45,865 bases of DNA. Origin: Comamonadaceae bacterium (lineage in GTDB: Bacteria > Pseudomonadota > Gammaproteobacteria > Burkholderiales > Burkholderiaceae_C). The notes beneath the pieces are model-generated. The model was given only the letters and a program-made list of their open reading frames with translations, was not told where the DNA came from and did no database searches. How positions within the stretch are numbered: the stretch's first letter is position 1; every line of letters begins with the position of its first letter. Below, in pieces: positions 17,005 to 27,867 of the stretch. The translations under genes were made by a program, and so were the position numbers. Location: positions 1 through 45,865 of the forward strand of contig CANBTZ010000002.1 in the NCBI GenBank assembly GCA_947372495.1, given 5' to 3'.

Positions 17005-18401
17005 GCCGGTGCTCCTTGACGGAGTGCAGCCTGGGCCGCTTGCGTGCCCGCGATGCGGCCAAAGGCGGTGCCGATCGACATGCCCACACCTGCGGTGTAG
17101 CCCTTGCCCAGCACATTGCCCGCCATCATTTCGCCCGCCACGAACAGGTTGTCGCTGGGCACGCCGCCAAAGCGCACGGCCGAGGTTTCGTCAGTTTCCA
17201 GCCCCAGGTAGGTGAAGGTCACACCGGGCCGCACCGCATAGGCGTAGAACGGGCCAATGTCGATGGTGCGTGCCCAATGGGTCTTGGCCGGACTCACGCC
17301 TTCGGTGTGGCAGTCGTCCAGGGTCGTGTGGTCAAAGGTGCCGGGGCGGCATGCCGCGTTGTAGTCGTTCAGGGTTTGCATGAAGGTGTCCACATCCAAG
17401 CCGATTTTTTGGGCCAGTTCGGGCAAGGTGTCGGCTTTGACGCCGTCGAACACCGGGGGCATGAAGCGCCCAATGGCCTTGCTGTCGATGATCGAGTAAG
17501 CCGTTTGTCCAGGTTGTTGGGCCACCAGGCGGCCCCAAATCGCGTAGCGCTTGGGCCAGAAGTCTTCGCCCTCGTCGTAAAAACGCTGGGCCTCGGTGTT
17601 GACCACCACGCCCAGCGACACGCAGTCGATGCGGGTGCAAATGCCGCCGTCGTAGAGCGGCGCGCGGGCGTCGATCGCCACCATGTGCGCCTGCGTGGCG
17701 TCGCCGATCGGGTCAGCGCCTTGCGCCAGCATGTGCTTGAGCAGCACGCCCTGGTTGAAGCGGGTGCCCCGGATCAAAAAGTTGTCGGCAGGCCATTCGC
17801 CGCGCTCGTTCTGGCCCCAGGCTTCGCGCAGCCACTCGCGGTTGGACTCAAAGCCCCCGGCGGCCAGCACACAGGTTTTGGCGGTGATGCGCTCGTTGCC
17901 GACCCAGGCGGCCACGAAGCGGCCGTTCTCGATTTCGAGCCGCTCCACAGGTGCGTTGTAGCGGATTTGCACGCCGAGTTTTTCGGCGCTGCGGTAGTAA
18001 GCGTTGACCAGGGCCTTGCCCCCGCCCATGAAAAAGGCGTTGGTGCGGGCCACATGCAGCGCGCCCGACAGCGGGGGCTGGAAGTGCACGCCGTGTTGTC
18101 GCATCCAATCGCGGCAGGTGCTCGACGCCCGAATGGTCAGGCGGGCCAGTTTTTCGTTGGTGATGCCCCCTGTGACCTTGAGCAGGTCTTGCCAGAATTC
18201 TTCTTCGGGGTAGGCGTCCACCAGCACATCTTGCGGGGCATCGTGCATGCAGCGCAGGTTGCGGGTGTGGCCCGAATTGCCACCGCGCCACTCGCGGGGG
18301 GCGGCTTCGAGCAGCGTCACGCTCGCGCCCGCTTCGGCGGCCATCAGGGCCGCGCACAAAGCGGCATTGCCGCCGCCAATCACCAGCACGTCGGTGCCCA
18401 T
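17001..18401 (-). CDS. tcuA: TcuA-like FAD-dependent tricarballylate dehydrogenase
   Basis: [52 protein letters not shown]-terminal [41 protein letters not shown]; 4-nt overlap with tcuB. Confidence 0.9.
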   Translation of the reverse strand: MGTDVLVIGGGNAALCAALMAAEAGASVTLLEAAPREWRGGNSGHTRNLRCMHDAPQDVLVDAYPEEEFWQDLLKVTGGITNEKLARLTIRASSTCRDWMRQHGVHFQPPLSGALHVARTNAFFMGGGKALVNAYYRSAEKLGVQIRYNAPVERLEIENGRFVAAWVGNERITAKTCVLAAGGFESNREWLREAWGQNERGEWPADNFLIRGTRFNQGVLLKHMLAQGADPIGDATQAHMVAIDARAPLYDGGICTRIDCVSLGVVVNTEAQRFYDEGEDFWPKRYAIWGRLVAQQPGQTAYSIIDSKAIGRFMPPVFDGVKADTLPELAQKIGLDVDTFMQTLNDYNAACRPGTFDHTTLDDCHTEGVSPAKTHWARTIDIGPFYAYAVRPGVTFTYLGLETDETSAVRFGGVPSDNLFVAGEMMAGNVLGKGYTAGVGMSIGTAFGRIAGTQAAQAALRQGAPA

Positions 18402-18471
18402 GTCACATCCTTGTTTGTCTTTTCAGGGCGCAGTGTCGGTGAAACGCCTGAATTTGTGAAATGAAATATTT

Positions 18472-18487
18472 ACGCAAATTATTGCGT
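18472..18487. promoter_or_regulatory. Candidate LysR-type operator ACGCAA-ATTA-TTGCGT
   Basis: 6-bp inverted repeat in the AT-rich tcuA/LysR intergenic region; flanked by a second TGCGAAAAACGCA-type repeat. Confidence 0.45.
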
Positions 18488-18501
18488 TTTTCGCATCAAT
18501 C

Positions 18502-19401
18502 TTATCGGCGGCGTTTGCCGAAGTGGGTCAAGGTCAGTTGGTGAAAGTTTTCTGCCGCCAGCGACAGGCTGGGCTGCTTGCGGCGCAGCAGGGTCACGCG
18601 CCGCTTGACCACCGGGCCGGTCAGCGGAATTTTGACCACATGGGGTCGGTCGCCATTTTCAAAGGTGGACGACGGCAAGATGGCGCAGCCCACACCTGCG
18701 GCCACCAGGTTGATGGCGGTGGCGTGGTGCTGCACCTCGTAGTGGCCGCTCAGTCGGATGCCGCGCTGGCCCAGTTGGTAGTCCAGGAACATGCGGGTGG
18801 CCATGAAGCTGCTCACCACAATCAGGTCCACGCTTTGCAGGTCGGTCCAGCTGACCGTGCGCCTGTCTTGCAGCGCATGGGGGGTGGGACACAACAAGGT
18901 CAGCGGGTCTTCAAACAGCGCCACTTCCTGCAGTTCGGCGTGCGGCTCGCCGTTGATGGCGATGCCCAATTCGGCCTGCCCGTCCAGCACGGCGGCACGC
19001 ACATCGTGCGAGGACGCGTCCAGCAGCCGCAAAGTGTTGCCCGGGCTTTGCTGGGCGTAAGTGCGGATGAGCTCTGGCAACACATGGGTCGTGAGCGAGG
19101 GCACGCAGGCCAGCGTGAAGTGACCGCCGCTGGCTTGTGCTTTGTCGCGCACGCGGGCCAGTGTGCGGGTGGCGTCCAGCACCAGATGCCGGGCCTGCGG
19201 CAAAAAGTCGCGGCCCGTGGCGGTGAGTTCCACCTTCCGGGTGGTGCGGTCCAGCAGCCGGGTGTCCAGCAAGCCCTCGAGTTTTTGGATGCGCCGAGTC
19301 AGCGCGGTTTGCGTCAGGTGCAACTGCTCAGCGGCTTTGACGAAGCTGCTGAATTCCGCCACGCAAACAAAAGCCTGGAGGCCATCAAAGTCGATTTTCA
19401 A
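18502..19401 (-). CDS. LysR-family transcriptional regulator (TcuR-like by position)
   Basis: MKIDFDGLQAFVCVAEFSSFVKAAEQLHLTQTALTRRIQKLEGLLDTRLLDRTTRKVELT, HTH_1 N-terminus. Confidence 0.93.
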   Translation of the reverse strand: MKIDFDGLQAFVCVAEFSSFVKAAEQLHLTQTALTRRIQKLEGLLDTRLLDRTTRKVELTATGRDFLPQARHLVLDATRTLARVRDKAQASGGHFTLACVPSLTTHVLPELIRTYAQQSPGNTLRLLDASSHDVRAAVLDGQAELGIAINGEPHAELQEVALFEDPLTLLCPTPHALQDRRTVSWTDLQSVDLIVVSSFMATRMFLDYQLGQRGIRLSGHYEVQHHATAINLVAAGVGCAILPSSTFENGDRPHVVKIPLTGPVVKRRVTLLRRKQPSLSLAAENFHQLTLTHFGKRRR

Positions 19402-19420
19402 GCGTGGCCCCAGTGCTGTC

Positions 19421-20554
19421 TCAGGCGTGGGGGATAGCGGCAGAGATCACGCCGCCGCCCAGGCACACATCGCCGTCGTAGAGCACGGCGCTTTGCCCGG
19501 GCGTCACGGCCCATTGGGCATCTGGGAACTGCAACTCGAACGCGGCTGCCATGTGGCCATCTGACCCGGCGAGCAGTTGGCAAGGCGCATCGGCTTGGCG
19601 GTAGCGCGTTTTGGCGGCGTATGGGCCGCAAGCCGGAGGCTCACCTGCGCACCAGCTGGCGTCATCGGCCAGCAGCGCGGGCGAGAGCAGCCAGGGGTGG
19701 TCGTGGCCTTGCACCACCCACAGCGTGTTGTGCGCCATGTCTTTGCGGGCCACAAACCAAGGGGTGTGTTCACCCGCGCCTTTTTGCGCTCCTTTGGCCT
19801 TGATGCCGCCAATGCCCAAGCCCTGGCGCTGGCCCAAGGTGTAGAAGCTCAGACCCACATGCTGGCCGATGGTGCGGCCGGTCGGGTCCTTGATCGGGCC
19901 GGGTTCTTTGCTGATGTAACGGTTCAAAAATTCACGGAATGGGCGCTCGCCGATGAAGCAGATGCCGGTGGAGTCTTTTTTCTTCGCGTTGGGCAGGCCG
20001 ATGTCTTCGGCAATGCGGCGCACTTCGGTTTTGTGCAGCTCGCCCACCGGGAACAAGGTCTTGGCCAGCTGCGCTTGGTTCAGGCGGTGCAAAAAGTAGC
20101 TTTGGTCTTTGGAGGGGTCCAGGCCTTTGAGCAGTTCGTGGCGGCCCGTCTGTTCATTGAGCCGAACGCGGCAGTAGTGGCCGGTGGCGATCTTTTCTGC
20201 CCCCAGGCGCATGGCGTGGTCCAGAAACGATTTGAACTTGATCTCGGCATTGCACAGGATGTCGGGGTTGGGCGTGCGCCCGGCTTGGTATTCGCGCACA
20301 AATTCCGAAAACACCCGGTCCTTGTAATCGGCTGCGAAATTGACGTGTTCGATTTCAATGCCCAGCACATCCGCCACGGCGGCGGCATCGACGAAATCGA
20401 TGTTGGAAGAGCAGTATTCGCTGTCATCGTCATCTTCCCAATTTTTCATGAAGATGCCGATCACCTCATAGCCTTGTTGCTTGAGCAGGTGAGCGGTGAC
20501 AGCGGAATCGACGCCGCCGGACAGGCCGACGACCACACGGGGTTTGGAAGACAT
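19421..20554 (-). CDS. mnmA: tRNA-specific 2-thiouridylase MnmA
   Basis: [52 protein letters not shown]-loop; [29 protein letters not shown]. Confidence 0.97.
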   Translation of the reverse strand: MSSKPRVVVGLSGGVDSAVTAHLLKQQGYEVIGIFMKNWEDDDDSEYCSSNIDFVDAAAVADVLGIEIEHVNFAADYKDRVFSEFVREYQAGRTPNPDILCNAEIKFKSFLDHAMRLGAEKIATGHYCRVRLNEQTGRHELLKGLDPSKDQSYFLHRLNQAQLAKTLFPVGELHKTEVRRIAEDIGLPNAKKKDSTGICFIGERPFREFLNRYISKEPGPIKDPTGRTIGQHVGLSFYTLGQRQGLGIGGIKAKGAQKGAGEHTPWFVARKDMAHNTLWVVQGHDHPWLLSPALLADDASWCAGEPPACGPYAAKTRYRQADAPCQLLAGSDGHMAAAFELQFPDAQWAVTPGQSAVLYDGDVCLGGGVISAAIPHA

Positions 20555-20612
20555 GGTGCGATTATCCCGTTTGTTGGAAAGTGCGAAAATCCCGCGACTC
20601 CCATCGATCGAC

Positions 20613-21341
20613 ATGACTGCACCTCACTCCCTGCGCCAAATCTTCAGGATGATCCTGAATGACGCTGCGCGCGGTTTGTTTTTGGTGACGCACAGTGGCC
20701 TGGCCATGGTGGGCCTGGCCGCAGCGGCTGCGGTAATGGCTTTGTGGCTGAAGCCGCAGTGGTTGAATGCGACCGAAACATTTGTCTTGAGTTGGCTGCG
20801 TGAGCAGCAGGTGTTGGTGTCCTGGTTGCCCGAGAACCGGCTGGATCGCGCCACGGCGGTGGATTTGCGTGAATTGCCCCCCAAGCAAGCCGCCGTGGCA
20901 GAGTGGCTGGCGCGCAAGTACCGCGTCGCCCCCGAGCCACTGGCCGCGCTGGTGGTCGAGGCCCAAGTCTTGTCCAAGTCGTCCAAATTGCCCCCGAACC
21001 TGATCCTGGCCGTGATGGCCGTGGAGTCGAATTTCCACCCCTACATTCAGAGCCAAGCAGGTGCCCAAGGCCTGATGCAGGTGATGACCGGCATACACAC
21101 CAAGCGCTACGAGGCCTATGGCGGCAACATGGCCGCTTTCGATCCCCGCACCAACATGCGCGTGGGAGTGGCGGTCTTGGTCGATGCCATCAAGCTCAAG
21201 GGGGGCTCGGTCGATGAAGGCCTCAGGTTCTACTTGGGTGGGGACGCCGTCACCGAGGACGGCGGTTACGTGGCCAAGGTGCTGTCCGAGCAAGCCCGCC
21301 TGGACCAGGTGGCTGCGGGCGTGAAGCTGCCTGTGCAGTGA
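20613..21341 (+). CDS. Lytic transglycosylase (SLT domain)
   Basis: [47 protein letters not shown]-terminal TM segment. Confidence 0.9.
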   Translation: MTAPHSLRQIFRMILNDAARGLFLVTHSGLAMVGLAAAAAVMALWLKPQWLNATETFVLSWLREQQVLVSWLPENRLDRATAVDLRELPPKQAAVAEWLARKYRVAPEPLAALVVEAQVLSKSSKLPPNLILAVMAVESNFHPYIQSQAGAQGLMQVMTGIHTKRYEAYGGNMAAFDPRTNMRVGVAVLVDAIKLKGGSVDEGLRFYLGGDAVTEDGGYVAKVLSEQARLDQVAAGVKLPVQ

Positions 21342-21384
21342 CCCTGCCGGTTTGGCATGGGCAGGCCCCAAGCGCTGTGGGCCC

Positions 21385-22137
21385 TTACAGGCGACTGAAG
21401 AACACCCCACTCATCACCAGCCCGGCTGCGATGACCAAGCGGCGCACCCACACCACGGGCAGGCGCTGCGCCAGCCGCGCGCCCAGCCAGCCGCCCAAGG
21501 TGGCCCAAGCCATCATCCACAGCGCTTGAGGCCAGACAATCGCGCCCGCAGCGGCAAAGGCGATCACCGACAGCAGTGACAGCACCAGCGAGTTGAGGTT
21601 CTTCAAGGCGTTGACGGTGGACAGGCGCGATTCGCCTGACAGGGTGTAGAGGGCCATCAGCAAAATGCCCAGTCCGCCATTGAAGTAACCACCGTAAATG
21701 GCCACCAGCAGCAGTCCTGGCTGACGCAGATTGGGGTGGCCTTGCCCGTGTCCCAACGCCGACAACCGTGGGCCCAGCGCAAACAGCGTGGTGGCCACCA
21801 ACAGCAGCCACGGCACGATGCCAGAGAAAAGCCGGGCAGGGGTGATCAGCAGCAGCGCCGCACCGATGAGTCCACCCAGGGCCGCCGTGAGCATTTCCCG
21901 GCGCAGAAGGGGCGGCGGTAACTCGCGCAGTTGGTCCTTGAAGCCCAGGGTGCTGCCCAGGTAGCCGGGGCTGACGGCCATCGCACTGGTGGCATTGGCC
22001 GCCAGTGGTGGCACACCCGCAAACACCAGGGCGGGAAACGTGAGGAAGCTGCCCCCGCCAGCGATGGCGTTGAGCACACCCGCGCCCAATGCGGCCACGC
22101 CGGTCAAGGCCCAGCTGCTGCCAATCTCGGGGATCAT
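21385..22137 (-). CDS. TauE/SafE-family sulfite exporter-like permease
   Basis: GVLNAIAGGGSFLTFPALVFAGVPPLAANATSAMAVSPGYLGS...; about 8 TM; ATG overlaps the Nudix stop. Confidence 0.9.
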   Translation of the reverse strand: MIPEIGSSWALTGVAALGAGVLNAIAGGGSFLTFPALVFAGVPPLAANATSAMAVSPGYLGSTLGFKDQLRELPPPLLRREMLTAALGGLIGAALLLITPARLFSGIVPWLLLVATTLFALGPRLSALGHGQGHPNLRQPGLLLVAIYGGYFNGGLGILLMALYTLSGESRLSTVNALKNLNSLVLSLLSVIAFAAAGAIVWPQALWMMAWATLGGWLGARLAQRLPVVWVRRLVIAAGLVMSGVFFSRL

Positions 22138-22634
22138 GCAGATGCAGGCAGAGGGGGCAATGCCATCACGGCGGCATCGGTGTAGATCAGCTCCAGCGGG
22201 TAACGTTGTCCAGCCAAGTGGTCTTCGATGCAGCGCAACACCAGCGGGCTGCGGTGGCGGTCGGCACTGGCGCGCACTTCGGTGGGCGTCATCCAGACGG
22301 TGCGCACGATGCCGTCGTCCAGTGCGCGTTCGGGCTGGAAAGCGCCCAGATCGCCACAAAAGGCCATGCGCAAATAGGTGATGTCTTCGCCCGTGGCAGG
22401 GCGCTGAAATCGCGACAAGTACACCCCCACCAAGGCGGTCGGCTTGAAGGGGTGCGCTGTTTCCTCCAGGGCTTCGCGGGCGCAGCCGTCAGCCGGGGAC
22501 TCGCAAGGGTCCAAGTGCCCGGCAGGGTTGTTCAGGCGCAGACCCTCTTGGGTGTGTTCCTCGACCAGCAGGTAGCGGCCATCGCGTTCGATGATGGCGG
22601 CCACAGTGACATTGGGTTTCCAGCGTGTGTCCAT
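22134..22634 (-). CDS. NUDIX hydrolase
   Basis: Nudix box GHLDPCESPADGCAREALEETAHPFKPTALVGVYL. Confidence 0.92.
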   Translation of the reverse strand: MDTRWKPNVTVAAIIERDGRYLLVEEHTQEGLRLNNPAGHLDPCESPADGCAREALEETAHPFKPTALVGVYLSRFQRPATGEDITYLRMAFCGDLGAFQPERALDDGIVRTVWMTPTEVRASADRHRSPLVLRCIEDHLAGQRYPLELIYTDAAVMALPPLPASA

Positions 22635-22745
22635 GGCGTGATTATCCTGAAATGCCGGTGGTGTTCCATCCGGTCTGACGCTGAGGCGTCAGTCCGTTGG
22701 GGTTGAAATTTGTCACAATGGCCGTTGGCGACTTCATTGTCGGTA

Positions 22746-22767
22746 CTTTCGAGGCCAAGCCCGAAAG
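22746..22767 (+). promoter_or_regulatory. Hairpin in the pntA leader
   Basis: CTTTCG-A-GGC-CAA-GCC-CGAAAG about 31 nt upstream of the pntA ATG. Confidence 0.45.
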
Positions 22768-22797
22768 CTCACCCACCACCATCCAGGAGACAGCACC

Positions 22798-24375
22798 ATG
22801 CGCATCGGCGTGCCAAGAGAGATTTACCCCGGTGAAAAACGGGTGGCCACTGTGCCCGATGTGGTGAGCAAGCTCATCAAACTGGGTTTTGATGTGGTGG
22901 TCGAGGGCGGCGCGGGCGAACTCGCCGACCTGTCTGACGGTGCCTATGTGCAAGCCGGTGCCACGATCGCGCCAAGCGCTGCAGAGCTCTGGCGCGCCAG
23001 CGACATCGTCTTCAAGGTGCGTGCGCCCACGGCCTCCGAAGTGGCGTTGATGCACGCAGGTCAGACGCTGATCGGCTTTTTGTGGCCCGCCCAAAACCCC
23101 GATCTGATGCAGCAGCTCGCGGCCCAAAAGGTCACAGCACTGTCGATTGACGCACTGCCCCGCACGCTCAGCCGCGCCCAGAAGATGGACGCGCTGACTT
23201 CGATGGCCGGTGTCAGCGGCTACCGCGCTGTGGTCGAGGCGGCCAACGCCTTTGGCCGTTTCTTCAATGGCCAGATCACGGCCGCAGGCAAAGTGCCCCC
23301 GGCCAAGGTGTTCATTGCCGGTGCTGGTGTGGCCGGCTTGGCGGCCATTGGTGCCGCTGCCAGCTTGGGCGCCATCGTGCGCGCCAACGACACCCGCGCC
23401 GAAGTGGCCGACCAAGTGGTTTCGCTCGGCGGTGAATTCGTCAAGGTCGACTACGAAGAAGAAGGCTCAGGCGGCGGCGGATACGCCAAGGTCATGAGCG
23501 AAGGTTTTCAGGCCGCGCAGCGCGAGATGTACGCGCAGCAGGCCAAAGAGTGCGACATCATCATCACCACCGCCCTGATTCCCGGCAAGCCCGCGCCCAA
23601 GCTGATCACGGCCGAGATGGTTCAAAGCATGAAGCCCGGCAGCGTGATCGTCGACATGGCCGCTGAGCAAGGTGGCAACTGCGAATTGACCGAACCTGGC
23701 AAGGCGGTGGTCAAGCATGGTGTGACCATCGTGGGCTACACCGACCTGGCTTCGCGCATGGCGCGCCAGTCGTCCACGCTGTACGGCACCAACTTGTTCC
23801 GCCTGACGGAAGAGTTATGCAAGACCAAAGACGGCATCATCGACGTCAACATGGCCGACGACGCGATTCGCGGTCTCACGGTCATCAAGGATGGCGAGAT
23901 CACCTGGCCCGCGCCCCCGCTCGTCGTTGCGCCCAAACCCGCGCCCAAGCCCACAGCTGCGGTCACCGAGAAAAAAAGCGGCCACGGCCACGGCAGCAGT
24001 GGCCCGATGCCTGCCAAAACATTGGCCATGGTGTTTGGCGTGGGGGCTTTGGCGTTTTGGGCCATTGGCGCCTACGCCCCGGCGGCCTTCTTGGGCCACT
24101 TCACGGTGTTTGTGCTGGCTTGCTTCATCGGCAACATGGTGGTGTGGAACGTGACGCCCGCGCTGCACACCCCGCTCATGAGCGTGACCAATGCGATTTC
24201 CAGCATCATCGTGATCGGTGCGCTGGTGCAGATCGTGCCGCCCGAGGCAGGCACCAACGGCCGGCCTGACCAGCTCATACAGTGGCTCGCCTTTGCTGGC
24301 ATTGTGCTCACGGCCATCAACATGTTTGGTGGCTTTGCTGTCACCCGCCGCATGTTGGACATGTTCCGCAAGTGA
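22798..24375 (+). CDS. pntA: NAD(P) transhydrogenase subunit alpha
   Basis: [44 protein letters not shown]-terminal TM helices. Confidence 0.95.
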   Translation: MRIGVPREIYPGEKRVATVPDVVSKLIKLGFDVVVEGGAGELADLSDGAYVQAGATIAPSAAELWRASDIVFKVRAPTASEVALMHAGQTLIGFLWPAQNPDLMQQLAAQKVTALSIDALPRTLSRAQKMDALTSMAGVSGYRAVVEAANAFGRFFNGQITAAGKVPPAKVFIAGAGVAGLAAIGAAASLGAIVRANDTRAEVADQVVSLGGEFVKVDYEEEGSGGGGYAKVMSEGFQAAQREMYAQQAKECDIIITTALIPGKPAPKLITAEMVQSMKPGSVIVDMAAEQGGNCELTEPGKAVVKHGVTIVGYTDLASRMARQSSTLYGTNLFRLTEELCKTKDGIIDVNMADDAIRGLTVIKDGEITWPAPPLVVAPKPAPKPTAAVTEKKSGHGHGSSGPMPAKTLAMVFGVGALAFWAIGAYAPAAFLGHFTVFVLACFIGNMVVWNVTPALHTPLMSVTNAISSIIVIGALVQIVPPEAGTNGRPDQLIQWLAFAGIVLTAINMFGGFAVTRRMLDMFRK

Positions 24376-24406
24376 TGACCTGCCCGATTTAAGAAAAGAG
24401 ACTTTC

Positions 24407-25822
24407 ATGACCTCTAGCTTGGCCACGGTCGCCTACCTCGGTGCGGCCATCCTCTTCATCCTCAGCCTGGGGGGCTTGTCCAACCCGGAAACGTCGCGCC
24501 GCGGCAACCTCTACGGCGTCGTGGGCATGGCGCTGGCGGTGCTCGCCACCATCGTGGGTCCGCGTGTGGCCACAGCCGGTATCCCCTGGATCATCGGCGC
24601 GCTGCTCATCGGCGGCAGTGTGGGCCTGTATGCCGCCAAGACGGTCAAGATGACCCAAATGCCCGAACTGGTGGCGCTGATGCACAGCCTGGTGGGCTTG
24701 GCGGCTTGCTTGGTGGGTTTTGCCAGTTATGTGGATACTTCGGTCCAGTTCCAAGGCGCTGAAAAAGCCATCCACGAAGTGGAGATCTACGTTGGCATCC
24801 TGATCGGTGCCGTCACGTTTTCTGGCTCGCTCATTGCCTTTGGCAAGCTCAACGGCAAGATCGGCGGCAAGCCGCTCATGTTGCCCGCACGGCATTGGCT
24901 CAACCTGGCGGCGTTGCTGGTGGTGGTCTGGTTCGGCCGTGAATTTGTGAATGCCCATGACGTGCAAAGCGGCATGCCCCCGCTGATCGTGATGACCGCC
25001 ATCGCACTGCTGTTTGGTGTCCACATGGTCATGGCCATTGGCGGTGCCGACATGCCGGTGGTGGTGTCCATGCTCAACAGTTACTCGGGTTGGGCCGCTG
25101 CGGCCACCGGCTTCATGCTGAGCAACGACTTGCTGATCGTGACCGGCGCGCTGGTGGGCTCGTCGGGTGCCATCTTGTCGTACATCATGTGCAGCGCGAT
25201 GAACCGCAACTTCATCAGCGTGATCGCAGGGGGTTTTGGCGGTGGTGCGCCTGCCGCGCCCAAGGCCGATGGGGCTGCCGCCGAGCCGCAAGGCGAAGTG
25301 GTGCCTGTGAGTGCCACTGAAACAGCCGAGTTGTTGCGCGATGCCAAGAGCGTGGTCATCGTGCCGGGCTACGGCATGGCGGTGGCGCAAGCCCAGCACA
25401 CGGTCAACGAAATCACCAAGACCCTGCGCGATCGGGGTGTCAATGTGCGCTTTGGCATCCACCCCGTGGCCGGTCGCATGCCCGGCCACATGAACGTGCT
25501 GCTGGCCGAGGCGCGTGTGCCCTATGACATCGTGCTCGAGATGGACGAAATCAACGACGACTTCCCGGACACCGATGTGGCCATCGTCATTGGTGCCAAC
25601 GACATCGTGAACCCGGCTGCGCAAGACGACCCGAGCAGCCCCATCGCGGGCATGCCGGTGCTTGAGGTCTGGAAGGCCCACACCAGCATCGTCATGAAAC
25701 GCTCCATGGCAAGCGGCTATGCGGGCGTGGACAACCCCTTGTTTTACAAGGAGAACAACCGCATGCTGTTTGGCGACGCCAAGAAGATGCTCGACGAAGT
25801 GTTGGTTGCACTCAAAGCCTGA
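24407..25822 (+). CDS. pntB: NAD(P) transhydrogenase subunit beta
   Basis: Polytopic N-terminus and [58 protein letters not shown] domain. Start at MTSSLATV. Confidence 0.95.
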   Translation: MTSSLATVAYLGAAILFILSLGGLSNPETSRRGNLYGVVGMALAVLATIVGPRVATAGIPWIIGALLIGGSVGLYAAKTVKMTQMPELVALMHSLVGLAACLVGFASYVDTSVQFQGAEKAIHEVEIYVGILIGAVTFSGSLIAFGKLNGKIGGKPLMLPARHWLNLAALLVVVWFGREFVNAHDVQSGMPPLIVMTAIALLFGVHMVMAIGGADMPVVVSMLNSYSGWAAAATGFMLSNDLLIVTGALVGSSGAILSYIMCSAMNRNFISVIAGGFGGGAPAAPKADGAAAEPQGEVVPVSATETAELLRDAKSVVIVPGYGMAVAQAQHTVNEITKTLRDRGVNVRFGIHPVAGRMPGHMNVLLAEARVPYDIVLEMDEINDDFPDTDVAIVIGANDIVNPAAQDDPSSPIAGMPVLEVWKAHTSIVMKRSMASGYAGVDNPLFYKENNRMLFGDAKKMLDEVLVALKA

Positions 25823-25850
25823 CCGCTGCAACCACGACCGATTGGTCATG

Positions 25851-25880
25851 CGCCCTGGACGCCAGTCCGGGGCGTTTTTC
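25851..25880 (+). terminator. Rho-independent terminator of pntAB
   Basis: CGCCCTGGAC-GCCA-GTCCGGGGCG then TTTTT. Confidence 0.85.
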
Positions 25881-26024
25881 TTTGAGGGCTTGCGTGAAGG
25901 GGGCGCAGTTCGGCGAAGGCGATGCCCGGCGGCACAATCAGGCGTCCGGCGATGCCGTCAACCTCGGGAAACCCTGCATTTTTTCGCGTCAGTTTTCAGT
26001 CAGTTGTGCGTTAGACTGACCCGC

Positions 26025-27722
26025 ATGATGATTGACGCAATGACCCCCGACCGTGTTTGGCTCAGCAGCTACCCCGAAGGTGTTCCGGCTGACATTGATT
26101 CCGGCCAGTACAGCTCTTTGGTGGGCTTGATGGAAGAGAGTTTTGCCCGCTACGCCGACCGCACGGCTTACAGCTTCATGGGCAAGGACATCAGTTACCG
26201 CCGCACCGACGAGGAAAGCCAAGCGCTCGCTGCGTATCTGCAGTCGCTGGGTTTGGCCAAGGGCGATCGCGTGGCCGTCATGATGCCCAATGTGCCCCAG
26301 TACCCGGTGGCTGTTGCGGCCATCCTGCGCGCTGGCTATGTGGTGGTCAATGTCAACCCGCTCTACACCGCCCGCGAGCTCGAGCACCAGCTCAAGGACT
26401 CGGGGGCCCGTGCCATCGTCATCATCGAAAACTTCGCCGCCACGCTTGAAAAGTGCATCGCGCAGACGCCTGTGCAGCATGTGGTGCTCGCGTCCATGGG
26501 TGACCGTCTGGGTTGGCTCAAAGGGTCGCTGGTGAACTTCGTGGTGCGCCAGGTCAAGAAGCTGGTGCCTGAGTTTCAGCTGCCCCAAGCCGTGGCGTTC
26601 AACCAGGCCTTGAGCCTGGGTCGCCGATTGCCGCTGCGCCGTCCTGAAATCACCCCGGACGACATCGCTGTGCTGCAGTACACCGGTGGCACCACGGGCG
26701 TTTCCAAAGGTGCAGTGCTCTTGCACCGCAATGTGGTGGCCAACGTGCTTCAGTCCGAAGCCTGGAACGAGCCGGTGATGAAGCGTGTGCCTGCGAACGA
26801 GCAGCCCACCTCGGTGTGTGCGCTGCCGCTGTACCACATCTTCGCGTTCACGGTGAACATGATGCTGGCCATGCGCACGGGCGGCAAGACCATTTTGATC
26901 CCCAACCCCCGCGACTTGCCTGCGGTGCTGAAAGAGCTGTCCAAGCACACCTTCCACAGCTTCCCGGCAGTGAACACCTTGTTCAATGGCTTGGCCAACC
27001 ACCCTGACTTCCACAAGGTCAACTGGTCCAACCTCAAGGTGTCCGTGGGCGGCGGCATGGCCGTGACGCCGAACGTGGCCAAGCTGTGGCTCGAAAAAAC
27101 AGGCTGCCCCATCTGCGAAGGCTATGGCCTGTCGGAAACCAGCCCCTCTGCCAGTTGCAACCCCACCACCAGCACCGAATTCACCGGCACCATCGGCGTG
27201 CCGATTCCCGGCACCTGGATGAAGCTGCTTGACGACGATGGCCACGAGGTGACCACGCCCGGCCAGCACGGCGAGATCGCCATCAAGGGCCCGCAGGTCA
27301 TGGCCGGATACTGGCAGCGCCCAGACGAAACCGCCAAAGTCATGACGGCCGATGGCTATTTCAAGTCCGGCGATGTGGGTGTGATGGACGCTCGCGGCTT
27401 CTTCAAGATCGTGGACCGCAAGAAGGACATGATCCTGGTCAGCGGCTTCAACGTTTACCCCAACGAAGTCGAAGAAGTGGCCTCGGCCTGCCCTGGCGTG
27501 CTCGAATGCGCCGCCATTGGCGTGCCCGATGAAAAGACCGGCGAAGCGGTCAAGCTGGTGGTGGTGCGCAAAGACCCGGCGCTGACTGCCGAGCAGATCC
27601 AGGCCTACTGCCGTGAGAACATGACGGCTTACAAGCAGCCTCGCGTGGTGGAGTTCCGCGACGAGTTGCCCAAGACGCCGGTGGGCAAAATCTTGCGGCG
27701 CGAGTTGCGCAACCCGACGTGA
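26025..27722 (+). CDS. fadD: Long-chain fatty-acid--CoA ligase
   Basis: AMP-binding motif YTGGTTGVSKGAVL, GYGLSETSP, YFKSGDVGVMDARGFFKIVDRKKDMILVSGFNVYPNEVEE. Confidence 0.94.
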   Translation: MMIDAMTPDRVWLSSYPEGVPADIDSGQYSSLVGLMEESFARYADRTAYSFMGKDISYRRTDEESQALAAYLQSLGLAKGDRVAVMMPNVPQYPVAVAAILRAGYVVVNVNPLYTARELEHQLKDSGARAIVIIENFAATLEKCIAQTPVQHVVLASMGDRLGWLKGSLVNFVVRQVKKLVPEFQLPQAVAFNQALSLGRRLPLRRPEITPDDIAVLQYTGGTTGVSKGAVLLHRNVVANVLQSEAWNEPVMKRVPANEQPTSVCALPLYHIFAFTVNMMLAMRTGGKTILIPNPRDLPAVLKELSKHTFHSFPAVNTLFNGLANHPDFHKVNWSNLKVSVGGGMAVTPNVAKLWLEKTGCPICEGYGLSETSPSASCNPTTSTEFTGTIGVPIPGTWMKLLDDDGHEVTTPGQHGEIAIKGPQVMAGYWQRPDETAKVMTADGYFKSGDVGVMDARGFFKIVDRKKDMILVSGFNVYPNEVEEVASACPGVLECAAIGVPDEKTGEAVKLVVVRKDPALTAEQIQAYCRENMTAYKQPRVVEFRDELPKTPVGKILRRELRNPT

Positions 27723-27747
27723 TCGAACTTGCCATCTTTTGCTTTTG

Positions 27748-27772
27748 AGCGGCCCTTGGGGGCCGCTTTTTT
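27748..27772 (+). terminator. Rho-independent terminator of fadD
   Basis: AGCGGCC-CTTGGG-GGCCGCT then TTTTT. Confidence 0.9.
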
Positions 27773-27790
27773 CTGGAAAACATGACCCCC

Positions 27791-27864
27791 ACGTTCGTCA
27801 CTTCGTGTACTCACTGCCCCCCGAGGGGGCTGTGCCCTCCTTGGGGCGGCCCGGCAGAGGCCGC
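27791..27864. repeat. Possible Comamonadaceae-type intergenic GC-rich palindromic element
   Basis: ACGTTCGTCACTTCGTGTACTCACTGCCCCCCGAGGGGGCTGTGCCCTCCTTGGGGCGGCCCGGCAGAGGCCG; nested C/G-run palindromes resembling intergenic repeats I associate with Comamonadaceae. Single copy here. Confidence 0.45.
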
Positions 27865-27867
27865 GAC

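Noticed and set aside
17016-18464. 482-aa plus-strand ORF opposite tcuA
   Set aside because: Antisense to a well-supported FAD dehydrogenase.
24389-25849. 486-aa minus-strand ORF opposite pntB
   Set aside because: Shadow frame of pntB with His/Asp-rich composition and no family resemblance.
26000-26019. TCAGTC...GACTGA short inverted repeat just before fadD
   Set aside because: Only 6-bp arms in a region of repeated CAGT tracts; too weak to call an operator.
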